From JBGTIS01 sp041745535 (GTDB lineage Bacteria > Bacteroidota > Bacteroidia > Cytophagales > Cyclobacteriaceae), in assembly GCA_041745535.1 (NCBI GenBank), contig JBGTIS010000087.1, positions 1 through 31,771 of the forward strand: 31,771 nucleotides of DNA. The letters run 5' to 3'. Shown in pieces: positions 17,571 through 24,543 of this stretch. The notes beneath the pieces are model-generated. The model saw only the letters and a list, made by a program, of their open reading frames with translations, was not told where the DNA came from and made no database searches. The position numbers were made by a program, and so were the translations under genes. How positions within the stretch are numbered: position 1 is the stretch's first letter; each line of letters opens with the position of its first letter.

Positions 17571-17829
17571 GGTTAAAAATTTCCTTTTTAAGAAAGGATA
17601 CGCGTGCCCAGGTGATTCAAAAAAACTATCTGATAGAGAAGTAGTAAAGCATACCGGGTATATTCATAAATGGCAGCCACATATTGAAGCCAATATTGCC
17701 TTCATTGTAACCAGGCATAATGATCAAATTGGATTTTCTTTCTCTGTTTATGTCTCCATCTGGAAAGATCAGATAAGCTACTTCATATACCTTTAAAAGC
17801 TTTCATACTTATCCATCGGTACTTCTCTT
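17571..17829. other. Gap between the glycosyltransferase remnant and the first desaturase
   Basis: An open frame at 17551-17796 (beginning MMTFIHKVKNFLFKKGYAC) has no family I recognise. Its first codons could be a frameshifted end of the glycosyltransferase remnant. No convincing gene or terminator is seen. Confidence 0.35.
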
Positions 17830-18906
17830 TCATTGACTTTCTGATAAAACCTTTTCAGAATTTAGATTTCTGATTTCGCTGGTTCTTTTGTAATTTTTCT
17901 GCTCTTTAAACTGTTTTAACGTGATCATTCGCTGATTCTTTTCATCCCAGAGCCTGTGCGATAAATACTTTAAACTTTCCTGGAAATTAACCACTGTGAC
18001 GTATTTATTTAAGATAGGGTTATCGCTGGCACACCGGCCCAGATTATAATTTGGGATGCGTGAACTTAAATGGTGAATATGGTGAAAACCAATACTGCCT
18101 GAAAACCATTGAAACAACCCCGGAAGTTTATAATAAGTGCTCCCGCAGATAGAAGCCATTAGAAAATCCCAGTTGCCTTTCCATTGCTTATAATTTTCTT
18201 CATGCTGGTGCTGTACATAAAAAAACCAAAAGGCAATCACAATAAAAACAAAAACAATTGGTACATGGATCATAAGAAACTGCTTCCACCCTATCAGCAA
18301 GGCCAGGCCAATATAAACGGCTACTATGATCACATTATTCTGCAATTGCGCCCAGCTGATTTTCTTTTTCCCGTTTAAATGAAATGGAAAACGATTGTCG
18401 ATAGTGAGGTATAAAAAGGGAATAATTAAAAAAGTCATCACCGGATTTCTGTAAAAACGATACCACAACTTTCGCCAGCCAGGCAGCTTAGTGTATTCTT
18501 CTGAAGTGAGATAACCAATATCTCCTAAACCCCGGTGTTCCAGTTGCCCGTTATGGCCATGATGCACATTGTGCACATATGCCCACGATTCAAAGGGAAT
18601 TGAGCTGAATATACTGGACGTCAACCCTACCAGGTTATTCCATTTATGGGATTTAAGAAATGAATGATGACCGCAATCGTGCTGGATGATAAAAATCCGA
18701 ACCAGAAAAAGCGCGTTAACAACAGCCAGCACCAGGGTAATGCCATAGTGCCAGTCCAGACTGAAGTACATCAATATCCAAATTCCTATAAAGGGTAAAA
18801 AGGTGTTGATTAATTGTATAACGGCTTTTCGGGTATTGGGATGCTGATATTTTTTTATGATTTGCCTCCAATGCCGCAAATTCTTCTTTATTTCTTTTTC
18901 TTTCAT
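17830..18906 (-). CDS. Membrane fatty-acid desaturase, DesA/omega type
   Basis: A 358-residue integral membrane di-iron desaturase that introduces double bonds into acyl chains. The three histidine clusters are complete: HDCGHH at 76-81, HNVHH at 112-116 and HHIHH at 275-279. Hydrophobic segments lie at about 30-50, 54-75, 155-170, 190-208 and 212-231. The HDCGHH and HHIHHLSSRIPNY forms are those of acyl-lipid delta-12/omega-type enzymes, unlike the QIEHH enzyme at 24544, so the two are not recent duplicates. The positional specificity is unknown. Conserved motif D lies about 340 bases upstream and faces this gene. Confidence 0.88.
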   Translation of the reverse strand: MKEKEIKKNLRHWRQIIKKYQHPNTRKAVIQLINTFLPFIGIWILMYFSLDWHYGITLVLAVVNALFLVRIFIIQHDCGHHSFLKSHKWNNLVGLTSSIFSSIPFESWAYVHNVHHGHNGQLEHRGLGDIGYLTSEEYTKLPGWRKLWYRFYRNPVMTFLIIPFLYLTIDNRFPFHLNGKKKISWAQLQNNVIIVAVYIGLALLIGWKQFLMIHVPIVFVFIVIAFWFFYVQHQHEENYKQWKGNWDFLMASICGSTYYKLPGLFQWFSGSIGFHHIHHLSSRIPNYNLGRCASDNPILNKYVTVVNFQESLKYLSHRLWDEKNQRMITLKQFKEQKNYKRTSEIRNLNSEKVLSESQ

Positions 18907-18974
18907 TGTATTAGTGAAATTATTAACTTTTTATGGGCAGCTATTTTACTTCTTGATCAGGCTTAAAGTGCTGA

Positions 18975-19169
18975 TCAGGTACATAAGGGAGGAATAAAGT
19001 ACTGCTTTTCGTGCTGGTGGCTTCTCACATAAAACTCAACACGCTTAATCTGGCTGATAACTGTATTGATTTGTATGGCCCGGTAATTCCCATGATTATG
19101 AGACGTAACCGTTTTTTTTAAATCCTTGCTTTGCAACCTACAGTTGAGGTAAATAGAAACCAGGTTCAT
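18975..19169 (-). CDS. Small protein of unknown function
   Basis: A 64-residue frame from ATG 19169 (MNLVSIYLNCRLQSKDLKKT, ending KQYFIPPLCT). It has a plausible soluble composition, and its start lies 80 bases downstream of motif D, a spacing comparable to that of other genes behind the same motif. Overlap with an alternative gene is not seen. No family is recognised, so it remains a candidate. If real, it is first in line before the desaturase gene. Confidence 0.4.
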   Translation of the reverse strand: MNLVSIYLNCRLQSKDLKKTVTSHNHGNYRAIQINTVISQIKRVEFYVRSHQHEKQYFIPPLCT

Positions 19170-19193
19170 TGTAAACTTTTAAATAAATGCGAA

Positions 19194-19392
19194 TCCGCTC
19201 CACAGTTACGCGTTTGAATAAAAGTACTTCAAATGATTATAGGGAACATTACACAATTAAGGGTAAGAATTACATGATTCACATGTGGAGCTCAACCTAT
19301 GGCATATTGCGGGAAATAGAAGGGCACTACAAAAAGCTTATGCCAGGAACTATCTCTTCTTTGGATAGGTTAGGTTACTGGGTGGTTGCAAT
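19194..19392 (+). repeat. Inverted repeat, left copy (about 200 bp)
   Basis: The 141-bp core (19194-19335) matches the reverse complement of 22186-22326 with only five mismatches, all transitions. Beyond the core, toward the middle, similarity continues at roughly 80 percent to about 19392. The core contains conserved motif D, facing left. Confidence 0.85.
19249..19283 (-). promoter_or_regulatory. Conserved 35-bp motif, site D
   Basis: Read on the minus strand: TGTGAATCATGTAA, 16 bases, TGTAA. It faces the 64-residue frame at 19169 and the desaturase at 18906. It is the duplicate of site A, carried in the inverted repeat. Confidence 0.6.
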
Positions 19393-19962
19393 AACAAGTT
19401 GTTTTGCCTAAACAAATAACAAATTCGCCGTTTGTACTTCACGAAGCACGAAACATATAAATGCTACATCGCTTAATATTGGGTAAGCTACCAGGTTGGA
19501 CAATTACAAAATATGGGAAGGACTAAAATCCAGGGAGTCAAATAAACTAATTGTCAACGTAAATATCTGTATAGATATAACTGGGTTTTTAATAGTTTGT
19601 TATCTTTTCAAGTCCAAAAAAAGTTTAACCCAAAGAGATCTGGTAATAAAACCATAAAAAAGGAAATAATTTTATCCTATTGTACAACTATTTCTGTTGT
19701 TAAATGCCTGGTACGCTGACGTACATACCAATTCTGTCCAGGAAATAAAAAAACCGGGAATATAATAATTATAGAAACTGATACCATTAACCTGCCAAAC
19801 AAAAGAAAGGCAGGCAAATTAATAACTTTAATGAAATTCAGAGAAGAGTGACATGCTTTCGATAATTGGGTTTAGGTAGGAAAAGCCAATTATGGTTGTT
19901 TGTGATAACAAGGAAAAACAAACCTGCTTATATGAAGTTCAATAGGAAGTAGCTCAGTTTTA
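19393..19962. other. Intergenic stretch without a supported gene
   Basis: About 570 bp of AT-rich DNA to the right of the left inverted repeat and downstream of csp. All frames are short. A few small inverted repeats occur (for example TGCCTGGTACGCTGACGTAC near 19705), but none looks like a clear terminator or RNA gene. Confidence 0.4.
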
Positions 19963-20157
19963 TTAAGAAATAACTTTCACATGAATGGCATTTAAGCCTT
20001 TCTTACCTCTCTCTAATTCATATTCTACTTTATCGTTTTCGCGAACGTCTTCCATAAGACCAGTTTTATGAACAAAAACATCTTCGCTTGAATCAGAGGG
20101 AGCGATAAACCCAAAGCCTTTTGAGTAATTGAAAAATTTTATTGTACCTTTTTCCAT
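19963..20157 (-). CDS. Cold-shock protein of the CspA family
   Basis: A 64-residue single-stranded nucleic-acid-binding protein and RNA chaperone. RNP1 is KGFGFI at 13-18 and RNP2 is DVFVH at 26-30; the start MEKGTIKFFNYSKG and end HVKVIS are typical. The Tyr11 in FFNYSKG replaces the more usual Glu or Asp. It lies inside the segment bounded by the inverted repeats, with no gene for 500 bp upstream, so a long 5' leader of the kind that regulates csp mRNAs is possible (inference). Confidence 0.93.
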   Translation of the reverse strand: MEKGTIKFFNYSKGFGFIAPSDSSEDVFVHKTGLMEDVRENDKVEYELERGKKGLNAIHVKVIS

Positions 20158-20661
20158 TGTAATTATTTAATAGGTGTAACTAATATTTAACGCTATATGC
20201 AAATAAACGTTTTATTTAAGTAACTACTACCATTATTAATTTTTCTTTGCTGCGACAACTACCTTCCGGATTTCCTAAATGCCAACGAATTTGGTTTGTT
20301 GCATTAAACCCTATCAAAGGTTAATTAAAGAAAAGTACCTATGCGTAAACAAATAATCGATCATAATACCGACAGCCTTCCTATTTGCCATAAATTTTAG
20401 TTTCATGGAAAGCGAACCTTGCGAAAGATCAATTCAATCACAGCTTCAACAAACTTAATTTTACCGACATTGCTTTTAACCACGTTAAATAGTACAGGAT
20501 AATGGAAAGCCTGTACATGGTATAAAATAATTCCAACCCTATGCAACTGTGAATTTGCGTTCCATAAGTTTAAGGATAAACCCAGTTGTAGAAACCTAAA
20601 ACTCCTACCAACCAATTCAGCAGGCTGCATTGGTCAGGCAAAGTTTTGATAAAAACACATT
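20158..20661. other. Intergenic region between csp and araC (divergent)
   Basis: This holds the csp promoter and leader on the left and the araC promoter on the right. A minus-strand frame at 20403-20630 contains NVVKSNVGKIKFVEAVIELI, which resembles CIKANFSKVEWFEVLLDWL in a minus-strand frame at 22705-22965. Neither frame is supported as a gene on its own. Confidence 0.35.
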
Positions 20662-21222
20662 ATGAAACTATACATCAAATATATGGTCAGTTTGCGATGC
20701 AAAATGTTGGTGAAAGAAGAGCTGAGCAAACTGGGACTACATTATGCAGTTGTTGACCTTGGTATGGTTGAAATTCTGGAGGATATCTCACAAAAACAGC
20801 GCGAACAACTCAAAGAAAACCTGCTCAGGTCAGGGTTGGAATTGCTGGATGATAAGAAGAGTATCCTGATTGAAAAAATAAAAAATGTGATTATCGAAAT
20901 GATTCATTATTCTGATGAGCTACCTAAAACAAATTATTCTGATTACCTCAGCGAAAAATTAGGTTACGATTATACCTATCTGGCCAATATATTTTCGGAG
21001 GTAAAGGGCATTACCATACAACAATTCATCATCATCCATAAAATTGAAAGGGTAAAAGAATTGTTGTTGTATGACGAACTTAACCTTACTGAGATTTCCT
21101 ATAAACTACATTACAGCAGCGCGGCACATTTATCCAACCAGTTCAAGAAAGTTACTGGTCTCACTCCTTCTTTTTACAAGCAACTAAAGCAAAAGCGCAA
21201 GAAAAACCTGGAAAACCTGTGA
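20662..21222 (+). CDS. AraC-type regulator with an HMA-like N-terminal domain
   Basis: A 186-residue DNA-binding protein. Residues 1 to about 70 (MKLYIKYMVSLRCKMLVKEE, then LGLHYAVVDLGMVEI and the LKENLLRSGLELLDDKKSILI end) have the beta-alpha-beta-beta-alpha order of a ferredoxin-like heavy-metal-associated fold. The metal CxxC is reduced to one Cys (LRCKM). Residues 78-180 are an AraC/XylS double HTH: YTYLANIFSEVKGITIQQFI, then NLTEISYKLHYSSAAHLSNQ, then FKKVTGLTPSFYK. It lacks the usual sugar-binding cupin domain. Its stop codon lies inside conserved motif E. It may regulate the neighbouring stress genes (inference). Confidence 0.88.
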   Translation: MKLYIKYMVSLRCKMLVKEELSKLGLHYAVVDLGMVEILEDISQKQREQLKENLLRSGLELLDDKKSILIEKIKNVIIEMIHYSDELPKTNYSDYLSEKLGYDYTYLANIFSEVKGITIQQFIIIHKIERVKELLLYDELNLTEISYKLHYSSAAHLSNQFKKVTGLTPSFYKQLKQKRKKNLENL

Positions 21223-21252
21223 TATATGTAAGTCTCTTCCATAAGTATGTAA
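21218..21252 (+). promoter_or_regulatory. Conserved 35-bp motif, site E
   Basis: TGTGATATATGTAA, 16 bases, TGTAAT. Its TGA at 21220-21222 is also the araC stop codon. The next supported gene is the cupin at 21525, 272 bases on, so the link between site and gene is less clear than for the other sites. It matches the other sites at most fixed positions (ATAT in place of AATN). Confidence 0.5.
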
Positions 21253-21524
21253 TGCTTATCCCGCTAAAGTCGCTCACCTTTACCACCATATAAAACCAGC
21301 TGATGATTTTTGCGACTGACCATGCTGGTCAAAAGTTTCGAAACCGGCAATGAGTCCGGACTACTCAGCAACGTACCCGAAGCATTGATTAACACCACAA
21401 AAAAGGCCATTAGGAAAATTTATTAAGTATTCTTAATACTGTGCCATTTAGTTTGAAGTGACAAGGGCAGGAACTTATAAAATCTATTTTTTAATGTACA
21501 TTTTTATTTAAAAATACCTTACAA
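21253..21524. other. Gap between motif E and the first cupin gene
   Basis: A short frame at about 21324-21426 (MLVKSFETGNESGLLSNVPE, ending RKIY-stop) has a protein-like composition and follows motif E by 71 bases, but I cannot name it. The remainder is AT-rich leader DNA. Confidence 0.3.
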
Positions 21525-21863
21525 ATGGGACATTTTGAATTTGAAAAATCCAAAGCTTTTATCATTGTCGAAATCATTGAATATATTCCCAATTCAGTAG
21601 TAATTAAAACTATTATAAAAAAAACAACAGGCAATGTAAGCGCTGTTTCATTTGATTCTGGGGAGACATTAACAGAAAAAACATCCCCTTTCGACACCTT
21701 TATTCAGGTTATTGACGGTAAAGCTGAAATTGTAATAGATGACAAATCAAACTTACTGGAAACCGGGCAATCTATCATCATACCCGCCCATATCCGTAAT
21801 ACAATTAAGGCGAACATGAGGTTCAAAATGATATCGACTATTATTAAAAGTGGATATGAATAG
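21525..21863 (+). CDS. Cupin-like small protein, paralogue 1
   Basis: A 112-residue single-domain beta-barrel protein. The cupin pattern GETLTEKTSPFDTFIQVIDG, KAEIVIDDKSNLLETGQSII and IPAHIRNTIKA is clear, but the HxH metal ligands of cupin motif 1 are absent (SPFDTF), so metal binding is doubtful. It has about the same length and layout as the paralogue at 23391; both start with an EKSKAFxI block and end TIIKSGYE. The function is unknown. The context is a cluster of stress-type genes. Confidence 0.8.
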   Translation: MGHFEFEKSKAFIIVEIIEYIPNSVVIKTIIKKTTGNVSAVSFDSGETLTEKTSPFDTFIQVIDGKAEIVIDDKSNLLETGQSIIIPAHIRNTIKANMRFKMISTIIKSGYE

Positions 21864-21910
21864 ATAATTTAACAGAGCACAAAAATTCAGTTAACCCAAA
21901 TATAAAAATC

Positions 21911-22072
21911 ATGGAAAATAAGTATAAAGAAGGTGAAGTTGTATGCGCGAAAGTGAACCCTACTCTAAAATTGGTTATAAGGCGTTATGTTGACAGAATA
22001 TATTACTGCAAAATTCAGGTAGACCCAACCCTAAAGGAGCTTGTGTATTTTGAAAGAGAACTGATGTGCTAA
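21911..22072 (+). CDS. Conserved 53-residue protein of unknown function
   Basis: ATG 21911 opens MENKYKEGEVVCAKVNPTLK, followed by LVIRRYVDRIYYCKIQ, and the frame ends VYFERELMC-stop. The VNPxLKLVIRRYxDRIYYC block is one I have met in short Bacteroidota proteins, but no function is known to me. It lies 47 bases after the first cupin gene on the same strand and is likely co-transcribed. Confidence 0.65.
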   Translation: MENKYKEGEVVCAKVNPTLKLVIRRYVDRIYYCKIQVDPTLKELVYFERELMC

Positions 22073-22129
22073 ACAATGCTGTTACCTCCGAATGGATGCG
22101 ACATACTACTATTGTACATTCCGATAATA

Positions 22130-22326
22130 AAAATTGCAACCACTCAGCAACCGATCCAAATAAGAGATAGTTCCTTATATAAATTTTTTGTAGTGCCCTT
22201 CTATTTCCCGCAATACGCCATAGGTTGAGCTCCACATGTGAATCATGTAATTCTTATCCTTAATTGTGTAATGTTTCCTACAATCATTTGAAGTACTTTT
22301 ATTCAAACGTGTAACTGTGGAGCGGA
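22130..22326 (-). repeat. Inverted repeat, right copy (about 200 bp)
   Basis: The reverse complement of 22186-22326 matches 19194-19335 with five mismatches. Similarity continues at lower identity to about 22130. It contains conserved motif A, facing right. An in-frame TAA and a small deletion in this copy break the frame that is open in the left copy, which argues against the repeat being a coding gene. Confidence 0.85.
22237..22271 (+). promoter_or_regulatory. Conserved 35-bp motif, site A
   Basis: TGTGAATCATGTAA, 16 bases, TGTAAT. It stands 107 bases before the lmo0937-type gene at 22379. Confidence 0.6.
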
Positions 22327-22378
22327 AAGCATACCTGTAAAGGGCACGCAATGATTAGAATGTATAAATAACAAACAC

Positions 22379-22543
22379 ATGAAAAATTTACTATATGTTA
22401 TCGCAGGGTTACTGATCGTAATTTGGGCGATTGTATTTTTGAGTTTTAACTCAACAGGAGTTGTTCATATACTGCTTGTACTAGCCGGATTTGTTATACT
22501 CGTCAGGCTTTTTTTTAATAAGGAGAAATTATCAAGTAAATGA
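22379..22543 (+). CDS. lmo0937-like small membrane protein
   Basis: A 54-residue protein with two hydrophobic helices. It opens MKNLLYVIAGLLIVIWAIVF, continues GVVHILLVLAGFVILVRLFF and ends KEKLSSK. This arrangement (MKNLLYxIAxxLxIxWxIGFF, then HILLVxA) is that of the lmo0937 family, widespread in stress regulons of unknown role. It is the first gene after motif A and is followed on the same strand by a CsbD-like gene. Confidence 0.8.
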   Translation: MKNLLYVIAGLLIVIWAIVFLSFNSTGVVHILLVLAGFVILVRLFFNKEKLSSK

Positions 22544-22611
22544 TTGTTCAAAATTTTTAATGCTACATGGAAATAATAAACCATTAGATTTCATTCACCT
22601 TAAACCCTGGC

Positions 22612-22797
22612 ATGAACTCAAATATTAGTCCGGAAAATCTGTATGAGCTGAAAACAAAGCTCAGAATTAAATATCCTCAATTAACACATGCCGATCTGTT
22701 CTATTCAGACGACAATGTAGATGATATGTTGAGGATGATAGCGTTTAAACTTCAAAAAAACCAACAAGAGATGCGGGAAATAATTGCCGGACTTTAG
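22612..22797 (+). CDS. CsbD-like stress protein
   Basis: A 61-residue protein. The block LKTKLRIKYPQLTHADLFYS, followed by DMLRMIAFKLQKNQQEMREI, is the helical core of CsbD-type general stress proteins as found in Bacteroidota (KYPxLTxxDL, then a helix ending KLGKxxEE). It is 68 bases after the lmo0937-like gene and probably shares its transcript. Confidence 0.7.
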   Translation: MNSNISPENLYELKTKLRIKYPQLTHADLFYSDDNVDDMLRMIAFKLQKNQQEMREIIAGL

Positions 22798-22964
22798 TCT
22801 GAATTCACACTGAAATGTAACTATAGTACCTCCTACTGATGGATACACTTCAATAGTAATGAGATCAACCCTTGTACGAAGCCAATCTAATAACACTTCG
22901 AACCATTCAACTTTACTGAAATTGGCCTTAATGCACCTAAAATTGCATAATATGCCACAAAACA

Positions 22965-22999
22965 TGTGAATTATGTAATATACTCCCAGCCTTATGTAA
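22965..22999 (+). promoter_or_regulatory. Conserved 35-bp motif, site B
   Basis: TGTGAATTATGTAA, 16 bases, TGTAAC. It lies 55 bases before the start at 23055, the shortest spacing of all five sites. Confidence 0.65.
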
Positions 23000-23054
23000 C
23001 ACTTATCAGTATAAAGATGATCACCTTTGGTTTACACAATTTAAAAACAAAAAG

Positions 23055-23303
23055 ATGGTAGAGATAATAGAAGGGAACTGGAATGATCAGAAAAGAAAAC
23101 TCAAAAAGAAATTTCCTGCCTTAAATGAATACCAAATGAAAATGGATACCTTATCAAGAAAAAATGATGAGCTGAAAATGAAGATAACAGCATACAAACA
23201 AGATGGCAAGCAGAATTGGAATTCATTTAAAAATGAGTTTAGCCATGATATGGATAAATTAGGAGAGTCATTAAAAGACTTTACCCAGGACAATAAAAAT
23301 TAA
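23055..23303 (+). CDS. Small charged helical protein, CsbD-like N-terminus
   Basis: An 82-residue, strongly charged, helical protein without a signal peptide. The start MVEIIEGNWNDQKRKLKKKFPALNE resembles the GxWxxxKGKLKxKF opening of CsbD proteins. The rest (QMKMDTLSRKNDELKMKITA, then SHDMDKLGESLKDFTQ) is predicted coiled coil. A stress role is inferred from the motif in front of it. It ends before a terminator. Confidence 0.65.
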   Translation: MVEIIEGNWNDQKRKLKKKFPALNEYQMKMDTLSRKNDELKMKITAYKQDGKQNWNSFKNEFSHDMDKLGESLKDFTQDNKN

Positions 23304-23309
23304 CAATTA

Positions 23310-23337
23310 ACCGACCCCTCAGAGGTCGGTATTTTAA
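23310..23337 (+). terminator. Rho-independent terminator
   Basis: ACCGACC (23310-23316) and GGTCGGT (23324-23330) form a perfect stem of seven with a seven-base loop, followed by ATTTT. Confidence 0.8.
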
Positions 23338-23390
23338 CCTTTCATTACACTTCTTTCAGGGTTTATATGCCGCTAGTAAAAACACATCTT

Positions 23391-23729
23391 ATGGAAAATG
23401 TCGAAGTTGAAAAATCTAAAGCTTTCAACATCGCTGAAATCGCCGAATACGCATCAAATGCTGTAATTGGTAAAACAATTATTAAAAAATTAACAGGCAA
23501 TATCAGTGTAATGGCGCTTGATACAGGAGAAGGTATTGCTGAAAATGTCTCTCCTTTCGATAACTTTATCCAGATTATTGAAGGTAGCGCGGAAATTTTC
23601 ATAGATAGGCAGTTAAACTTACTGGATACCGGTCAGGCCATTGTAATACCCGCTCATGCCGCTAATACCATAAAAGCCCATGAACGGTTTAAAATGGTTT
23701 TAACCATCATCAAAAGCGGATACGAATAG
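23391..23729 (+). CDS. Cupin-like small protein, paralogue 2
   Basis: A 112-residue protein when started at ATG 23391 (MENVEVEKSKAF), which lines up with the start of paralogue 1 (MGHFEFEKSKAF); an upstream ATG at 23367 would add eight residues. It shares EKSKAFxI near the start, then SPFD-FIQ-I-G-AEI-ID, a TGQ-I-IPAH block and the end KSGYE. As in paralogue 1, the HxH ligands of cupin motif 1 are absent. The two genes probably arose by duplication and have diverged well. Confidence 0.8.
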   Translation: MENVEVEKSKAFNIAEIAEYASNAVIGKTIIKKLTGNISVMALDTGEGIAENVSPFDNFIQIIEGSAEIFIDRQLNLLDTGQAIVIPAHAANTIKAHERFKMVLTIIKSGYE

Positions 23730-23839
23730 CTGATGTTACAACTTTTAATTCGGAAAACAACATGCTTATTCTTTGTATTTCTGTAATTGCTATTACCATA
23801 CGTAACGCTATTTGGCGAAGAAATTCACACACAAATCAA

Positions 23840-24100
23840 ATGAACAATGAATTAATAAAAAATATGATGAACACAGGAAAAATAGTATTAGGAATATTGG
23901 GAGGCATCGCGACTGGTGTGGTCACTGGTCTGTTATTCGCACCCAAAAAAGGCATGGAAACCCGTAACAAAATTTCCAAATCCAGCGAAGACCTGGCGGA
24001 TGACCTGAAAAATAAATTCAATGTATTTTTTGACAGCCTTACCGGAAAAGCAAAAGCTGTAAAAAACAAAACAGAAAATAAGGTTAAAAACAAAAGGTGA
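23840..24100 (+). CDS. YtxH-domain stress protein
   Basis: An 86-residue protein when started at ATG 23840 (MNNELIKNMMNTGKIVLGIL). The family mark is a short membrane helix with a GxLxAPxxG end: GIATGVVTGLLFAPKKGMET, followed by a charged amphipathic tail (SEDLADDLKNKFNVFFDSLT, then a Lys-rich end). A longer frame from 23762 is possible but the added residues do not resemble the family. YtxH proteins are small stress-linked membrane proteins of unclear role. Confidence 0.82.
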   Translation: MNNELIKNMMNTGKIVLGILGGIATGVVTGLLFAPKKGMETRNKISKSSEDLADDLKNKFNVFFDSLTGKAKAVKNKTENKVKNKR

Positions 24101-24216
24101 ATAATGAATTAGAGAAAGTAAAAAATACTTCATATTAAAACACGTAGTATTTGATTCAGGCATTGTTTATTTTTTGGCTTACTGACTGGCTTTATCTCCA
24201 TTCATGCGCCTAAAGT

Positions 24217-24242
24217 AAGGGGTTCTAAATTAGAACCCCTTT
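24217..24242. terminator. Palindromic terminator
   Basis: AAGGGGTTCTAA and its exact complement TTAGAACCCCTT face each other across one base. The T-run is short on both sides, so it may act in both directions or be a binding site; a terminator after the YtxH gene is the simplest reading. Confidence 0.6.
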
Positions 24243-24355
24243 GATACTTCCTATAACAACACCGTAAGCACTACTGAAATTATATCACTGCTAAAAATAG
24301 TGGTACAAAAATCATTAATCAGGGAAATATAAACTATTCATTACTCAGGAAAATG

Positions 24356-24390
24356 TGTGAATAATGTAACCTAATTTTAGAATCATGTAA
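24356..24390 (+). promoter_or_regulatory. Conserved 35-bp motif, site C
   Basis: TGTGAATAATGTAA, 16 bases, TGTAAC. It stands 153 bases before the second desaturase start, in an otherwise gene-free stretch from 24243 to 24543. Confidence 0.6.
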
Positions 24391-24543
24391 CAGTTAACAG
24401 GTAAAATACGCGCACCTTTACTTAACTGTATTTTTGATCTTTTAGCACCAGGAATGCTATCCTGCATGAATAAAGTAAAAAATAAAATAGGGATTAGATC
24501 CCTCAATAATTTTTTGATTATTAACTTAAAACCATTTTTATAA

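Noticed and set aside
19187..19411. Open frame in the left inverted repeat as a gene
   Set aside because: The near-identical right copy has an in-frame stop and a small deletion, and the frame overlaps the conserved motif.
19194..22326. Invertible, phase-variable promoter switch
   Set aside because: Both repeats carry the same outward-facing motif, so inversion would leave both flanks unchanged, and no recombinase gene is nearby.
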